From: Bacteroidota bacterium
GTDB taxonomy: Bacteria > Bacteroidota > Bacteroidia > UKL13-3
DNA length: 64,000 nucleotides
Reading direction: 5' to 3'
Assembly: GCA_013298895.1 (NCBI GenBank)
Contig: JAAFJM010000007.1
Span: forward strand, 62,001 to 126,000
Below, piece by piece: positions 26,350 to 34,359 of the stretch; the stretch's first letter is position 1, and every line of letters begins with the position of its first letter. The notes under the pieces were generated by a model that was given only the letters and a program-made list of their open reading frames with translations, was not told the origin of the DNA and made no database searches. The translations under genes and the position numbers were made by a program.

Positions 26350-28611
26350 ATGAAAAATAAAATTTTTAACACCATGAATTTACGTAAAGTGTTTTTAACA
26401 CTGCAATTTTTTCTGCTTTCTGCTATAGCCCTATTGGCTCAGCCTTGTGCTACTAAATTTGATTATTACAAAAATGCTAAAACAGTAGTTTTTGTAAATA
26501 AATCAGAATGGCATATCGGTATCAATACTTTTTACTGGAATTTTGGAGATGGCAGCCCTGTTTTAAACAATGGCGATTACCAATTAAGCCATAATTACAC
26601 CCAAGCTGGCAAATACCGTGTTTGTTTGGTTGATAGTTTATGCACTAGCAATGCCGTGTATTGCGATAGCATTGTGGTAAGCAATTCAAAAGAAGTGAAT
26701 GCCAAATTTAGAATTGTTGATTTAGGAAATGGCAATTATTTTTTTAGCGATTCAAGCACTACTTCTGGTTCTCCAATCGTTACCTATCAATGGGATTTTG
26801 GTGATGGAGTTACCAGTAATGACATTTTAGTGAAACATAATTACCATGCTACAGGTCAGTATATTGTAAGTTTAACTATTTTGGATAGCAACAATAATTT
26901 TGATATATACCACGATACGCTGAATGTAACTGTTAACACGCCTTGTTTTGCTGATTTTGATTTTGAATACATTGATAATCAATTTAAATTTAAAAACTTA
27001 AGCACTAGCCCTGATACGAACGTTAACTTTACTTGGGTATTTGGCGATAATTCAAATGCAAGTAATTTAATAGATCCAATTCACAAATATGCAGCAGCTG
27101 GAAATTATGAAGTAAAATTATACATGTTTGGTCCAAGTTGTGGCGATACCATTCAAAAAACCATAAATCAGCCTGATACAGCATTGTGTAATATAAGCTT
27201 TAACAGTCTAGTTAACTACCAAAAAGTATTGTTCACAGTGACTTCAAGTAATACTGAACCATTGTTCGAAAAATACTTAATTGACTTTGGTGATTTAAAC
27301 CAAGATTATATGGAAAGCAACACTACCTCGCATATTTATTCCGATACAGGAAGTTATAAGGTTTGTGTTTATTCGTATGTTAATTTATGTGGCGTTCAGT
27401 TAGTTAGTTGTAAAACCATTAGAATTGATAGCTTAACAGCAATTTGTAAAGCTAATTTTGATATATATAGCAGTGCATTCAGTGCAGTTGCTTATAATGC
27501 ATCAATAGCCTATGGCAGTTCTATCCCTTCAAATATTACTTTAAAATGGGGTGATGGATTTATTTACTCTGGAGTAGACAGCGGAATGTTTAACCATACT
27601 TATGCTAACGAAGGAAGTTACAATGTAACTTTAATAATGAATAATCCTGCAGGTTGTATTGATTCAATCACAAAAATTGTGAGTGTTGGACCTGAATATA
27701 TATTAAGTGGAACTATTAGACAAGGTGGTTTGCCTGCATATTATTCAGGAGTATACGTTTATAGTTACGATTCAGTTTCAGGATTATTATACAAAAATAA
27801 TTATACCAGCACCGATGAAAATGGTAATTATTCAATCAGTTTGAAAAAAGGTTTTTATTTGGTGCAAGCCGATTTTGCTTTCGATCCGTTTAATAATGGT
27901 TTTTACTTACCAACTTATTATAAAAATAAATTGAATTGGGATTTTGCGGATGTTATTTATATTGCTTCAAATAGAGATTCGGTTGATATTGACTTAATTC
28001 CATTCACTTACGATTCGGCAGGAATAGGAACCATTTCAGGTTTTGTTAAATATGGAACAGGCGTAGTGGATCAAAATGGACCAATAGAAGTAGGCAAACC
28101 TGCCGACAAAATGTTGGTTTATTTGATTGACGATAAAGGCAAAGCAGTATCGTACACGCACACCGATACAGATGGTAAATTTGATTTTGGAAAAGTACCA
28201 ATTGGAAATTATAAAGTTTGGGGTGAAATGGCCGGAAAACAAACCATTCCTGCTTTGGCAAATATTAACACTTCAGTAAATAAAGTTTCAGGTATAAACA
28301 TAATTATTGGAAAAAATACAGTTAGCACATCTATTAATCAACAACCAAAAGTTAAAGAAACAGCATCATTTAACGTTTATCCAAATCCAACTAATGGAAT
28401 AGTTAAAATTGATTGGGAAACCTCAGGTCAAAAACCTAATTCTGTTCAGATATTTGATATTACTGGTAAGTTATTAGTTACTAAAAATATAGAGGCTTAC
28501 GATTTAAATGCAGAATTAAATATAGCAGAATACACCAATGGCTTGTATTTGGTTAAAATAATTTCGAAAGATGGAAATACGGTAGTTAAAAAAGTTTTTA
28601 AACAAGACTAA
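26350..28611 (+). CDS. PKD-repeat secreted protein with T9SS sorting domain
   Basis: A 753-residue secreted protein. The signal peptide covers about 1-31 (FFLLSAIALLAQ). At least four PKD-type domains follow, marked by YWNFGDGSPV, YQWDFGDGVTS, FTWVFGDNSNAS and LKWGDGF. Next come two carboxypeptidase-regulatory-like segments (about 455-560 and 565-655). The C-terminal 75 residues are a type A type IX secretion sorting domain (FNVYPNPTNGIVKI, IFDITGKLL, GLYLVKI). It should cross the outer membrane through T9SS and be displayed on or shed from the surface, with an adhesive role likely. It is third in line after a sigma factor and a possible anti-sigma gene (25-base gap), and is followed by a terminator. 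Confidence 0.9.
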   Translation: MKNKIFNTMNLRKVFLTLQFFLLSAIALLAQPCATKFDYYKNAKTVVFVNKSEWHIGINTFYWNFGDGSPVLNNGDYQLSHNYTQAGKYRVCLVDSLCTSNAVYCDSIVVSNSKEVNAKFRIVDLGNGNYFFSDSSTTSGSPIVTYQWDFGDGVTSNDILVKHNYHATGQYIVSLTILDSNNNFDIYHDTLNVTVNTPCFADFDFEYIDNQFKFKNLSTSPDTNVNFTWVFGDNSNASNLIDPIHKYAAAGNYEVKLYMFGPSCGDTIQKTINQPDTALCNISFNSLVNYQKVLFTVTSSNTEPLFEKYLIDFGDLNQDYMESNTTSHIYSDTGSYKVCVYSYVNLCGVQLVSCKTIRIDSLTAICKANFDIYSSAFSAVAYNASIAYGSSIPSNITLKWGDGFIYSGVDSGMFNHTYANEGSYNVTLIMNNPAGCIDSITKIVSVGPEYILSGTIRQGGLPAYYSGVYVYSYDSVSGLLYKNNYTSTDENGNYSISLKKGFYLVQADFAFDPFNNGFYLPTYYKNKLNWDFADVIYIASNRDSVDIDLIPFTYDSAGIGTISGFVKYGTGVVDQNGPIEVGKPADKMLVYLIDDKGKAVSYTHTDTDGKFDFGKVPIGNYKVWGEMAGKQTIPALANINTSVNKVSGINIIIGKNTVSTSINQQPKVKETASFNVYPNPTNGIVKIDWETSGQKPNSVQIFDITGKLLVTKNIEAYDLNAELNIAEYTNGLYLVKIISKDGNTVVKKVFKQD

Positions 28612-28631
28612 CAGTTGAAATACCTTTTTAT

Positions 28632-28664
28632 AAAACCTGAATCAGAAATGGTTCAGGTTTTTTT
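28632..28664 (+). terminator. Rho-independent terminator of the PKD gene
   Basis: AAACCTGAA and TTCAGGTTT form the stem and Ts follow. The same hairpin recurs at 30488-30516 on the far side of the Ohr cassette. Confidence 0.85.
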
Positions 28665-28704
28665 ATGGCCCTATAATAGAAAAACCCTTGATTAATTATA
28701 ATCA
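28636..28704 (+). repeat. left copy of a ~70-bp direct repeat enclosing the HxlR-Ohr-VOC cassette
   Basis: Both copies read CTGAATCAGAAATG, then TTCAGG with Ts, a short ATGG-GCC spacer, and AATAGAAAAACCCTTGATTA followed by TATAATCA. The left copy stops at TAATCA and lacks the closing AAGGGTTT arm that completes a second terminator in the right copy (30487-30556). The segment between them (about 1.8 kb) therefore looks inserted into, or duplicated with, the terminator region of the PKD gene. Confidence 0.85.
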
Positions 28705-28986
28705 TCATCCTTTCCGAATTCTGAAGGCTAACCTTTGAAAAAAGACTGTTGAATCAAAATGAATAAAGAGTTCTCAATTTGATTTTTAGCCAGCTGGAGC
28801 GGTTTTGCATGCCGCACTTAATTGCTAAAAGCATTTGCTTTGCAAAAATAGCTAAGCATTTTAATAAGTAGATTGCAAATCGTCCCCGATTTATTGGAAT
28901 TATTTGATCTGAACCTTAAACTATAGCATAAATCAAATACCAATAAACTGAATATTTTTTACGTTCCCTATTTTGTCTTAATTAAG
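28705..28986. other. intergenic, no gene seen
   Basis: AT-rich stretch between the left direct repeat and the end of the HxlR-type gene. I see no gene, terminator or clear repeat in it. Confidence 0.5.
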
Positions 28987-29415
28987 CTAATTCTTCTCTT
29001 TTAACTCTTTCAGTTTATTTTTCATAATATCTTGTACAAAAGCATCCCTATTTTCTTTAGACATTTTAACAATTGCTTTTTGTTCAGGATACACCTCGCA
29101 GTATGTTGCACCCCAAAAAATTATCTCCATTATTATTGGATAAATATCTATACCCTTTTGGGTTAATTTATATTTAAATTTTGATTTACTACCTACAAAG
29201 ATTTCTTTAGTTATCAAACCTTCTTTTTCTAAAACTACAAGTTTATCTGCTAACACATTGGTAGCAATACCTTCATCCATTTTCAATAAATCCCCATAAG
29301 TTTCCTTTCCAAAATAAACCAAATCTCTCATAATTAATAGAGACCATTTATCTCCAAAAATGTCTAATGATTGCGATAACCCGCAGCTCGATCTCGTCTT
29401 TTTTATATCTACCAT
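28987..29415 (-). CDS. HxlR/DUF24-family transcriptional regulator
   Basis: A 142-residue winged-helix regulator of the HxlR (DUF24) family. The core is SLDIFGDKWSLLIMRDLVYFG, followed by the recognition region with ATNVLADKLVVLEKEGLI. Cys11 (in SSCGLSQS) is in the position used by thiol-based sensors such as YodB, HypR and QorR to detect electrophiles or oxidants; a second Cys106 is near the C-terminus. It is divergent from the ohr gene, and the 130-base gap holds two perfect palindromes sharing ACTTG-N7-CAAGT, the likely operators. Repression of both directions with redox release is inference from the family and the site positions. Confidence 0.9.
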   Translation of the reverse strand: MVDIKKTRSSCGLSQSLDIFGDKWSLLIMRDLVYFGKETYGDLLKMDEGIATNVLADKLVVLEKEGLITKEIFVGSKSKFKYKLTQKGIDIYPIIMEIIFWGATYCEVYPEQKAIVKMSKENRDAFVQDIMKNKLKELKEKN

Positions 29416-29430
29416 AAAAATTATTTCCTA

Positions 29431-29453
29431 TTTACTTGCAAATTACAAGTAAA
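29431..29453. promoter_or_regulatory. putative HxlR operator 1
   Basis: Perfect palindrome TTTACTTG-N7-CAAGTAAA. It shares the core ACTTG-N7-CAAGT with operator 2, whose centre is 35 bases away. It sits close to the regulator's own start and covers the -33 TTG (29436-29438) of the ohr promoter. Confidence 0.75.
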
Positions 29454-29459
29454 TGCTTT

Positions 29460-29467
29460 TATATTTG
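29460..29467 (+). promoter_or_regulatory. -7 box of the ohr-VOC operon
   Basis: TATATTTG matches TAnnTTTG; a TTG at 29436-29438 gives 21-base spacing. The box overlaps the left end of operator 2, so a bound repressor would block it. Confidence 0.65.
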
Positions 29468-29490
29468 TACTTGTTATTTGCAAGTACAAA
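29464..29490. promoter_or_regulatory. putative HxlR operator 2
   Basis: Perfect palindrome TTTGTACTTG-N7-CAAGTACAAA. It overlaps the -7 box of ohr on the left. On the right it overlaps a minus-strand TACTTTTG box (29487-29494) that would serve the regulator gene. Confidence 0.8.
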
Positions 29491-29494
29491 AGTA
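29487..29494 (-). promoter_or_regulatory. -7 box of the HxlR gene
   Basis: TACTTTTG on the minus strand, a match to TAnnTTTG. It overlaps the right end of operator 2, which suggests autoregulation. Confidence 0.5.
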
Positions 29495-29545
29495 GTCAAT
29501 TAAAAACAATTTAAAAATCAAATATTAATAACTAAAATTTAAAAA

Positions 29546-29962
29546 ATGGAAAAATTGTATGAAGCAGAAGTGACAACGTTAGCAGGCAGAAACGGTCACG
29601 CAAAATCATCAGATGGATTATTGGATTTAGATGTAAGATTCCCGAAAGAAATGGGTGGTGCTGGAGGCGCTACAAATCCTGAACAACTTTTCGCAGCAGC
29701 TTGGTCGGCTTGTTTTGGAACAAGTGTAACAGTTGCAGCCGGAATAGAAAAAATTAAAATTGGAGAAGTATCTGTTACTGCTAAAATTGCCGTAATACAT
29801 GATAACGGTAATTTTGATCTTGGAGCCCATCTGCTAGTTAAAATAAATGATGTAGACTACGATACTGCGCAAAAACTGGTAGAAGCCACAAAATCTATTT
29901 GTTCTTATTCAAAAGCAACAAAAGCGAATATCAACGCCATTTATGAAGTTGTGCCTAACTAA
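29546..29962 (+). CDS. ohr: organic hydroperoxide resistance protein (Ohr/OsmC family)
   Basis: A 138-residue Ohr-type peroxidase, which reduces organic and lipid hydroperoxides through two cysteines. Cys56 is in AAWSACFGTS and Cys119 in SICSYSKAT, the positions and contexts of the peroxidatic and resolving cysteines. The N-terminal GRNGHAKSSDGLLDLDV and GGAGGATNPEQLFAA are characteristic of Ohr rather than OsmC. It is followed after 48 bases by a VOC-family gene in the same direction, and is probably controlled by the divergent HxlR regulator through the two palindromes upstream. Confidence 0.93.
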   Translation: MEKLYEAEVTTLAGRNGHAKSSDGLLDLDVRFPKEMGGAGGATNPEQLFAAAWSACFGTSVTVAAGIEKIKIGEVSVTAKIAVIHDNGNFDLGAHLLVKINDVDYDTAQKLVEATKSICSYSKATKANINAIYEVVPN

Positions 29963-30010
29963 TTTTAAAACAAAAAACTCAAATAAATACTCAAATAAAC
30001 TTTAACAAAC

Positions 30011-30376
30011 ATGGTAAATACTTTAAATTGGTTTGAAATACCAGCAACAGATTTCGAAAGAGCAAAAACTTTTTATGCAAAAGTTTTAGATGTTCAAATT
30101 TATGACGACCCTAATAGGGCATATGCCTACTTACCTTCTGATCCAGAAAAAGGTGGATTTGGCGGAGCAATTGGTTTTGGCGAAAACTTTGTTCCTGCAA
30201 TAACTGGCACAACTATTTACCTCGATGGTGGAAATGATCTTTCAGTTCCATTAAGCAGAGTAGAAAGTGCCGGTGGAAAAGTTATTCTACCCAAAACTGC
30301 TATTGGGAACAACGGCTTTATTGCACTTTTTATTGATACTGAAGGAAACAAGGTGGGATTCCATTCAATGGGTTAA
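30011..30376 (+). CDS. VOC family (glyoxalase-like) protein
   Basis: A 121-residue single-module vicinal-oxygen-chelate protein. It begins NWFEIPATDFERAKTFYAKV, the usual start of the family, and ends with FIALFIDTEGNKVGFHSM, where the late metal-binding Glu region lies. Members include glyoxalases and resistance proteins; the substrate here is unknown. It follows ohr by 48 bases and is enclosed with it inside the direct repeats, so a part in detoxifying reactive aldehydes or electrophiles is plausible but inferred. Confidence 0.85.
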   Translation: MVNTLNWFEIPATDFERAKTFYAKVLDVQIYDDPNRAYAYLPSDPEKGGFGGAIGFGENFVPAITGTTIYLDGGNDLSVPLSRVESAGGKVILPKTAIGNNGFIALFIDTEGNKVGFHSMG

Positions 30377-30486
30377 TACTCATCGAAAGAGCAATAAATA
30401 TTCTTATTTTTACTGTAATATCCATATTAACATATCAAGAATAAGATACCTTTATAGTAACTTTTAAAATGACTCCTCTTTCAAAA

Positions 30487-30556
30487 TCTGAATCAGAAAT
30501 GATTCAGGTTTTTTTTATGGGCCTAAAATAGAAAAACCCTTGATTAGCTATAATCA
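30487..30556 (+). repeat. right copy of the ~70-bp direct repeat
   Basis: Matches 28636-28704 with a few differences. It continues past the shared segment into AAGGGTTTTT, completing the second terminator that is cut short in the left copy. This suggests the right side is the original junction. Confidence 0.85.
30488..30516 (+). terminator. Rho-independent terminator after the VOC gene
   Basis: Stem CTGAATC / GATTCAG with a six-base loop and a run of Ts; a duplicate of the PKD gene terminator. Confidence 0.85.
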
Positions 30557-30566
30557 AGGGTTTTTA
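30534..30566. terminator. second, bidirectional-looking terminator
   Basis: AAACCCTTGATTA pairs with TAATCAAGGGTTT across a short loop, with A- and T-runs outside. Confidence 0.85.
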
Positions 30567-30779
30567 CTTTATATGAATTAGAAAAAAGTATTATTGATTA
30601 GTATTTAGCAATCACTGTGCCAAAAGTATCAATATTGCGACATATTTTTCTAAATTACTGTTCTTTAGTTGTTTGTGTTTTTTATGTTTGCAACCAAACT
30701 GTGTTGTGTTCTATTAAGTGTATCCATTTCCATAAAATAAAACACTTTTTTGGATACATTTATTGTGTAAATGGACACA

Positions 30780-31517
30780 TTATAGTTTTCTATTATACAA
30801 ATCGCGAATGCAAACGCTGGCTACTGTGCAACCAAATACGGCTGGCATATAACTTATTGTTCCCACTACCGATTTTTTACGGGTATCGTTTGGTGTTTCT
30901 ACCACTTGGTATTCTGGCATGCGTTGTTCATCGCTAAACACAGCTTTAACGCCTTTATAAACACCTAAGCGATGTAAATATTTGCGCACATATTTTGCTA
31001 AATGGCAGTTGTAAGTTTCCGAAATATCGGCCACTCTCAAACGAGTTGGATCAACTTTTGAACCTGCACCCATTGAACTAACTATTGGAATACCTCTATC
31101 AATACAAGCTTTAATAAAATAAACTTTTGGCGAAAGGGTGTCAATACAATCAACTGCATAATCAAATTTGTTGTTATTTAAAACTTCTTCGGTTATTTGG
31201 TCGCGGAAATAAACTGGTAAAACTTGTAACTCTAAATCAGGATTGATATCTAACAAACGTTCAGCCAAAACATCGGCTTTTATTTTATGTTCGGTACTTT
31301 TTAAAGCAGGAATTTGTCTGTTTCTGTTAGTAGGGTCAACTGTGTCTGCGTCTACTATAGTCATTTTTCCAACACCTGCACGGGCTATCATTTCGGCACA
31401 AATACCGCCCACACCACCTAAACCAACCACCAACACATTAGAGTTAATTAACGTTTTTAACTTATCAGGTCCAAGCAAAAGCTCGGTTCTTCCCATCCAG
31501 AGTTGTACTTCTTTCAT
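30780..31517 (-). CDS. tcdA: tRNA threonylcarbamoyladenosine dehydratase
   Basis: A 245-residue E1-like (ThiF superfamily) protein of the TcdA/CsdL type, which cyclises t6A37 in tRNA with ATP. The N-terminal WMGRTELLLGPDKLKTL leads into the ATP-binding VLVVGLGGVGGICAEMIARAG. DADTVDPTNRNRQIPAL and the later DCIDTLSPKVYFIKAC are characteristic of TcdA. The length is normal. It follows tatD by three bases, and a promoter-like TAACTTTG box lies inside the tail of tatD (31550-31557, minus strand). Confidence 0.93.
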   Translation of the reverse strand: MKEVQLWMGRTELLLGPDKLKTLINSNVLVVGLGGVGGICAEMIARAGVGKMTIVDADTVDPTNRNRQIPALKSTEHKIKADVLAERLLDINPDLELQVLPVYFRDQITEEVLNNNKFDYAVDCIDTLSPKVYFIKACIDRGIPIVSSMGAGSKVDPTRLRVADISETYNCHLAKYVRKYLHRLGVYKGVKAVFSDEQRMPEYQVVETPNDTRKKSVVGTISYMPAVFGCTVASVCIRDLYNRKL

Positions 31518-31520
31518 GTT

Positions 31521-32183
31521 TTAAAAGTTATTATTTTTAAAAAGGAGCGCAAAGTTAGAAAAGATTTGATTTTTTAAAACAGTTTCTTCTATTTCAATAA
31601 TTTGTGATGCCTTTTCGTAAATATTATTAATTAAAAGTGGGGTAGTGTCCGTTTCTAAAAATAGGCGGTTTAGTGGAATTTTATTCAATACTAAACTGGC
31701 ATTCGATTGCGGATTAAATAAATATTTACCTACACTAAAATACACATTTTTAAAAGCCAAAAGCTGTTGCAAGGTTTCATCATTGCCCGAAAAACCATGC
31801 AGCACAAAATTAACTTGACTATGTTGTTTGGCAAAAGCTGCAAAATCGGCATACGCTTTTACGCAATGCACTATTACAGGTAATTGATATTGCGCAGCTA
31901 AGCTTATTTGCTTTTCAAAAGCCAACAATTGCGGTTCAATAGGAGTTTTAATGGCCCTGTCAAGCCCGCATTCGCCAATGGCAATCATTTGAGTATGGTT
32001 TTGTTCAATAACTTGTAATGCCCAATTTAAATCGGTTTTATGCACATGCCACGGATGCAAACCAATTGAAACCGGATAATTGACTTTACTAAAATCAATG
32101 GTTTTTAAAAAGCCATTTCTAATGGCTATTTCTCCAGTTACGCGTGGTTTTCGGTGTGTGTGTAAATTAATGTATTGGCTCAT
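31521..32183 (-). CDS. TatD family hydrolase
   Basis: A 220-residue TIM-barrel metallohydrolase of the TatD family; relatives act as metal-dependent DNases. Metal ligands expected in the family are visible: HTH (residues 8-10), the GECGLD glutamate, HCVKA, HGFSG and LETDTTP. The protein is slightly shorter than usual (about 250-260), mainly at the N-terminus. It shares one base with the upstream glycosyltransferase-like gene and is three bases from tcdA, so it is part of a minus-strand operon. Confidence 0.88.
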   Translation of the reverse strand: MSQYINLHTHRKPRVTGEIAIRNGFLKTIDFSKVNYPVSIGLHPWHVHKTDLNWALQVIEQNHTQMIAIGECGLDRAIKTPIEPQLLAFEKQISLAAQYQLPVIVHCVKAYADFAAFAKQHSQVNFVLHGFSGNDETLQQLLAFKNVYFSVGKYLFNPQSNASLVLNKIPLNRLFLETDTTPLLINNIYEKASQIIEIEETVLKNQIFSNFALLFKNNNF

Positions 32184-33685
32184 TATTTCCTATCAAACTT
32201 ATAAATATAATAAGTTTGGTTTTCGTTACCGTAAGGGTTTAACCAATGCATAAATTTGTCCAAAAAACTAGGGTCTATGGTGGTTAAATATTCAACTTTA
32301 CCAAAACTTTTTATACAAGGCGTAAGTCTGTTTACCAATTTTTCAGCTTCGCCAATTACCAAATAATTGGGCAATTCAGCCTTTTCGGTATGCAATTGGG
32401 TTAACAAGGTATCTGCTGGAATTTCTTTGGTTATATTGTAATACGGAACCCATTTTTGTAAATAATAACGAGGCATTAATACAGTACCCGAATTACTACT
32501 TTCTAAAATAAATGAGTTTACATCGGTTTTTTTAGATAAATAATTCATGGCTTCTACTCGGCTTAACTTGGTTGATGAGGGGGTTAAAGCTATTAAAACT
32601 ATGGTGTTAAATACCCAAAAGAATTTCCAACTGCCAGCTACAAACTTTTTGTTTTTAAGTAAAAATGCATTGGTTTCTTTTACTTGATTAAAAGTAATTA
32701 CACCTGCCATAACTATAAATGGAATTACGGGCAAAATGAAACGTTCTTGTTTATTAGGAAAAGCTGAATGAAATACAAAAAACAAAAATGCAGGTAAAAA
32801 CAATACCAAATATTTGCGCCAGCTTAAAGCAAATCCGTAAGCTAAAAATAAACTAACTGGTGGAATTAAAATACCACCTACCAATAGCAAATAATTATAC
32901 CAATCGCCTACAATGTAATTATACGCATTGGCAGCATTATAAACCGAGTAAGCTAGAAACTCAGCAAATGGTTTCCCCCAAATTACCATATCTACACTTA
33001 CTTGAAAAACCAATATTGATAGAACAACTCCTACACCATAAAAGAATGCATTTTTAAACTGATGTTGAATCCAAACTACCAAGCCTAATCCAGCTATAAA
33101 AGTAGATGTTTGAAACCTAATAGAAAATGCCAAACCTGTAACAAAACCTGCAAGTAAGTATTGCATTATTTTTTTATTATCGTTACTTACCACTAACCAA
33201 GTTCCATAAATCAATGGTGGAATGCAAACTACCTCTACCAAATTCCTTACGCTTAACATAGGAATAAACCAAAGCAATGCACATAACCAAGCCACTAACT
33301 TGGCATCGTTTACATTGCTTAATTTTTCAGTAATTTTAAAAGCATATTTTACCACAATTAATGAAAGCAAAGCATGAAAAAGCCTTACAATAAACATTTT
33401 GGTATTAGGCTCTATTATGCCCAAAAGCGCTAAAAATTTAAAGAAGTAATAATGAAAACCTGTGTAAAGCAATACATGTCCGGTAGCTACTGCATTTGGG
33501 TTCATTGGACCAGGTAACCATTGGCTATCGTCTCGGCCATCAATCCAACTTTGAGCAACTTCAATAATTAAAAAGTGGTCATCGCTCATGCCATAACCTT
33601 GGCTAAAAATTACAGCTACTAATCTAACTAAAAATGCCACAATCAATATGGCATTTAAAGGTTGTTCTTGATAAAATTTTTTCAT
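32183..33685 (-). CDS. GT-C type membrane glycosyltransferase (Alg9/GT22-like)
   Basis: A 500-residue protein with about ten to twelve hydrophobic segments. The first extracytoplasmic loop after helix 1 holds the acidic pair SDDHFLIIEVAQSW, which fits the catalytic loop of lipid-phosphate-sugar dependent GT-C transferases. PNKQERFILPVIPFIVM is a motif of the GT22 (Alg9/PIG-B-like) branch. The donor and acceptor are unknown. It lies between tatD (one-base overlap) and scoB (13-base gap) on the minus strand. An ArnT/GT39-like protein is the alternative. Confidence 0.78.
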   Translation of the reverse strand: MKKFYQEQPLNAILIVAFLVRLVAVIFSQGYGMSDDHFLIIEVAQSWIDGRDDSQWLPGPMNPNAVATGHVLLYTGFHYYFFKFLALLGIIEPNTKMFIVRLFHALLSLIVVKYAFKITEKLSNVNDAKLVAWLCALLWFIPMLSVRNLVEVVCIPPLIYGTWLVVSNDNKKIMQYLLAGFVTGLAFSIRFQTSTFIAGLGLVVWIQHQFKNAFFYGVGVVLSILVFQVSVDMVIWGKPFAEFLAYSVYNAANAYNYIVGDWYNYLLLVGGILIPPVSLFLAYGFALSWRKYLVLFLPAFLFFVFHSAFPNKQERFILPVIPFIVMAGVITFNQVKETNAFLLKNKKFVAGSWKFFWVFNTIVLIALTPSSTKLSRVEAMNYLSKKTDVNSFILESSNSGTVLMPRYYLQKWVPYYNITKEIPADTLLTQLHTEKAELPNYLVIGEAEKLVNRLTPCIKSFGKVEYLTTIDPSFLDKFMHWLNPYGNENQTYYIYKFDRK

Positions 33686-33698
33686 TTAAAAATACATG

Positions 33699-34352
33699 TT
33701 AAATGCTCATTTCAAACACATTGTCGGCTATAACTAAGCGTCCTTCGGTTTTCGATTTGATATAATCAATGGTAACACCTGGTGCATATTCCAATAGTTT
33801 AAAACCTTCTTCGGTAATTTCAAAAACACCTAATTCGGTAACTACTTTTTTAACACAACCTAAGCCTGTGATAGGTAATGAACATTTGCTTAAAAGTTTC
33901 GATTCGCCAGCTTTATTTACATGCTGCATAGCTACAATAATATTTTTAGCTGATGCCACTAAATCCATTGCACCACCCATTCCTTTTACCATTTTTCCTG
34001 GAATTTTCCAGTTGGCTATATCTCCATTATCAGCTACTTCCATAGCACCTAATACGGTTAAATCAACTCTTCCGCTTCTAATCATACCAAAACTCATAGC
34101 ACTATCAAAAAAGCTAGAACCTTTTTTAGTAGTTACAGTTTGTTTTCCAGCATTGATTAAATCAGCATCTACTTCTTCTTCGTATGGAAAAGGTCCAATT
34201 CCTAAAAGTCCATTTTCCGATTGCAGGATTACTTCAATTCCTTCAGGAACATAATTTGCCACCAAAGTAGGAATGCCAATTCCTAAATTTACATAATATC
34301 CGTCTTTTAATTCTTTTGCAATTCGTTTTGCAATGCCAAATTTATCTAACAT
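33699..34352 (-). CDS. scoB: 3-oxoacid CoA-transferase subunit B
   Basis: A 217-residue beta subunit of a family I CoA-transferase (succinyl-CoA:3-ketoacid or acetoacetate type). YYVNLGIGIPTLVANYVP precedes the catalytic Glu46 in QSENGLLG, and GGAMDLV and LPITGLGCVKKV follow, as in ScoB/AtoA. These enzymes need an alpha subunit, usually encoded next door. None is present here, where the gene stands between two GT-C type membrane protein genes. The partner is presumably elsewhere on the genome. The precise acyl substrate cannot be told from the sequence. Confidence 0.93.
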   Translation of the reverse strand: MLDKFGIAKRIAKELKDGYYVNLGIGIPTLVANYVPEGIEVILQSENGLLGIGPFPYEEEVDADLINAGKQTVTTKKGSSFFDSAMSFGMIRSGRVDLTVLGAMEVADNGDIANWKIPGKMVKGMGGAMDLVASAKNIIVAMQHVNKAGESKLLSKCSLPITGLGCVKKVVTELGVFEITEEGFKLLEYAPGVTIDYIKSKTEGRLVIADNVFEMSI

Positions 34353-34359
34353 AGTTTTA

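Larger units (their letters stand above)
30377..30779. other. intergenic region with two terminators and an inverted repeat
   Basis: No gene is seen in these 403 bases. They hold the right direct repeat (30487-30556), the two terminators inside it, and a small inverted repeat GTATCCA (30720-30726) with TGGATAC (30751-30757) plus a nearby ATGGACACA. The last is downstream of tcdA on the minus strand and may shape its 3' end, though it lacks a T-run. Confidence 0.6.
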
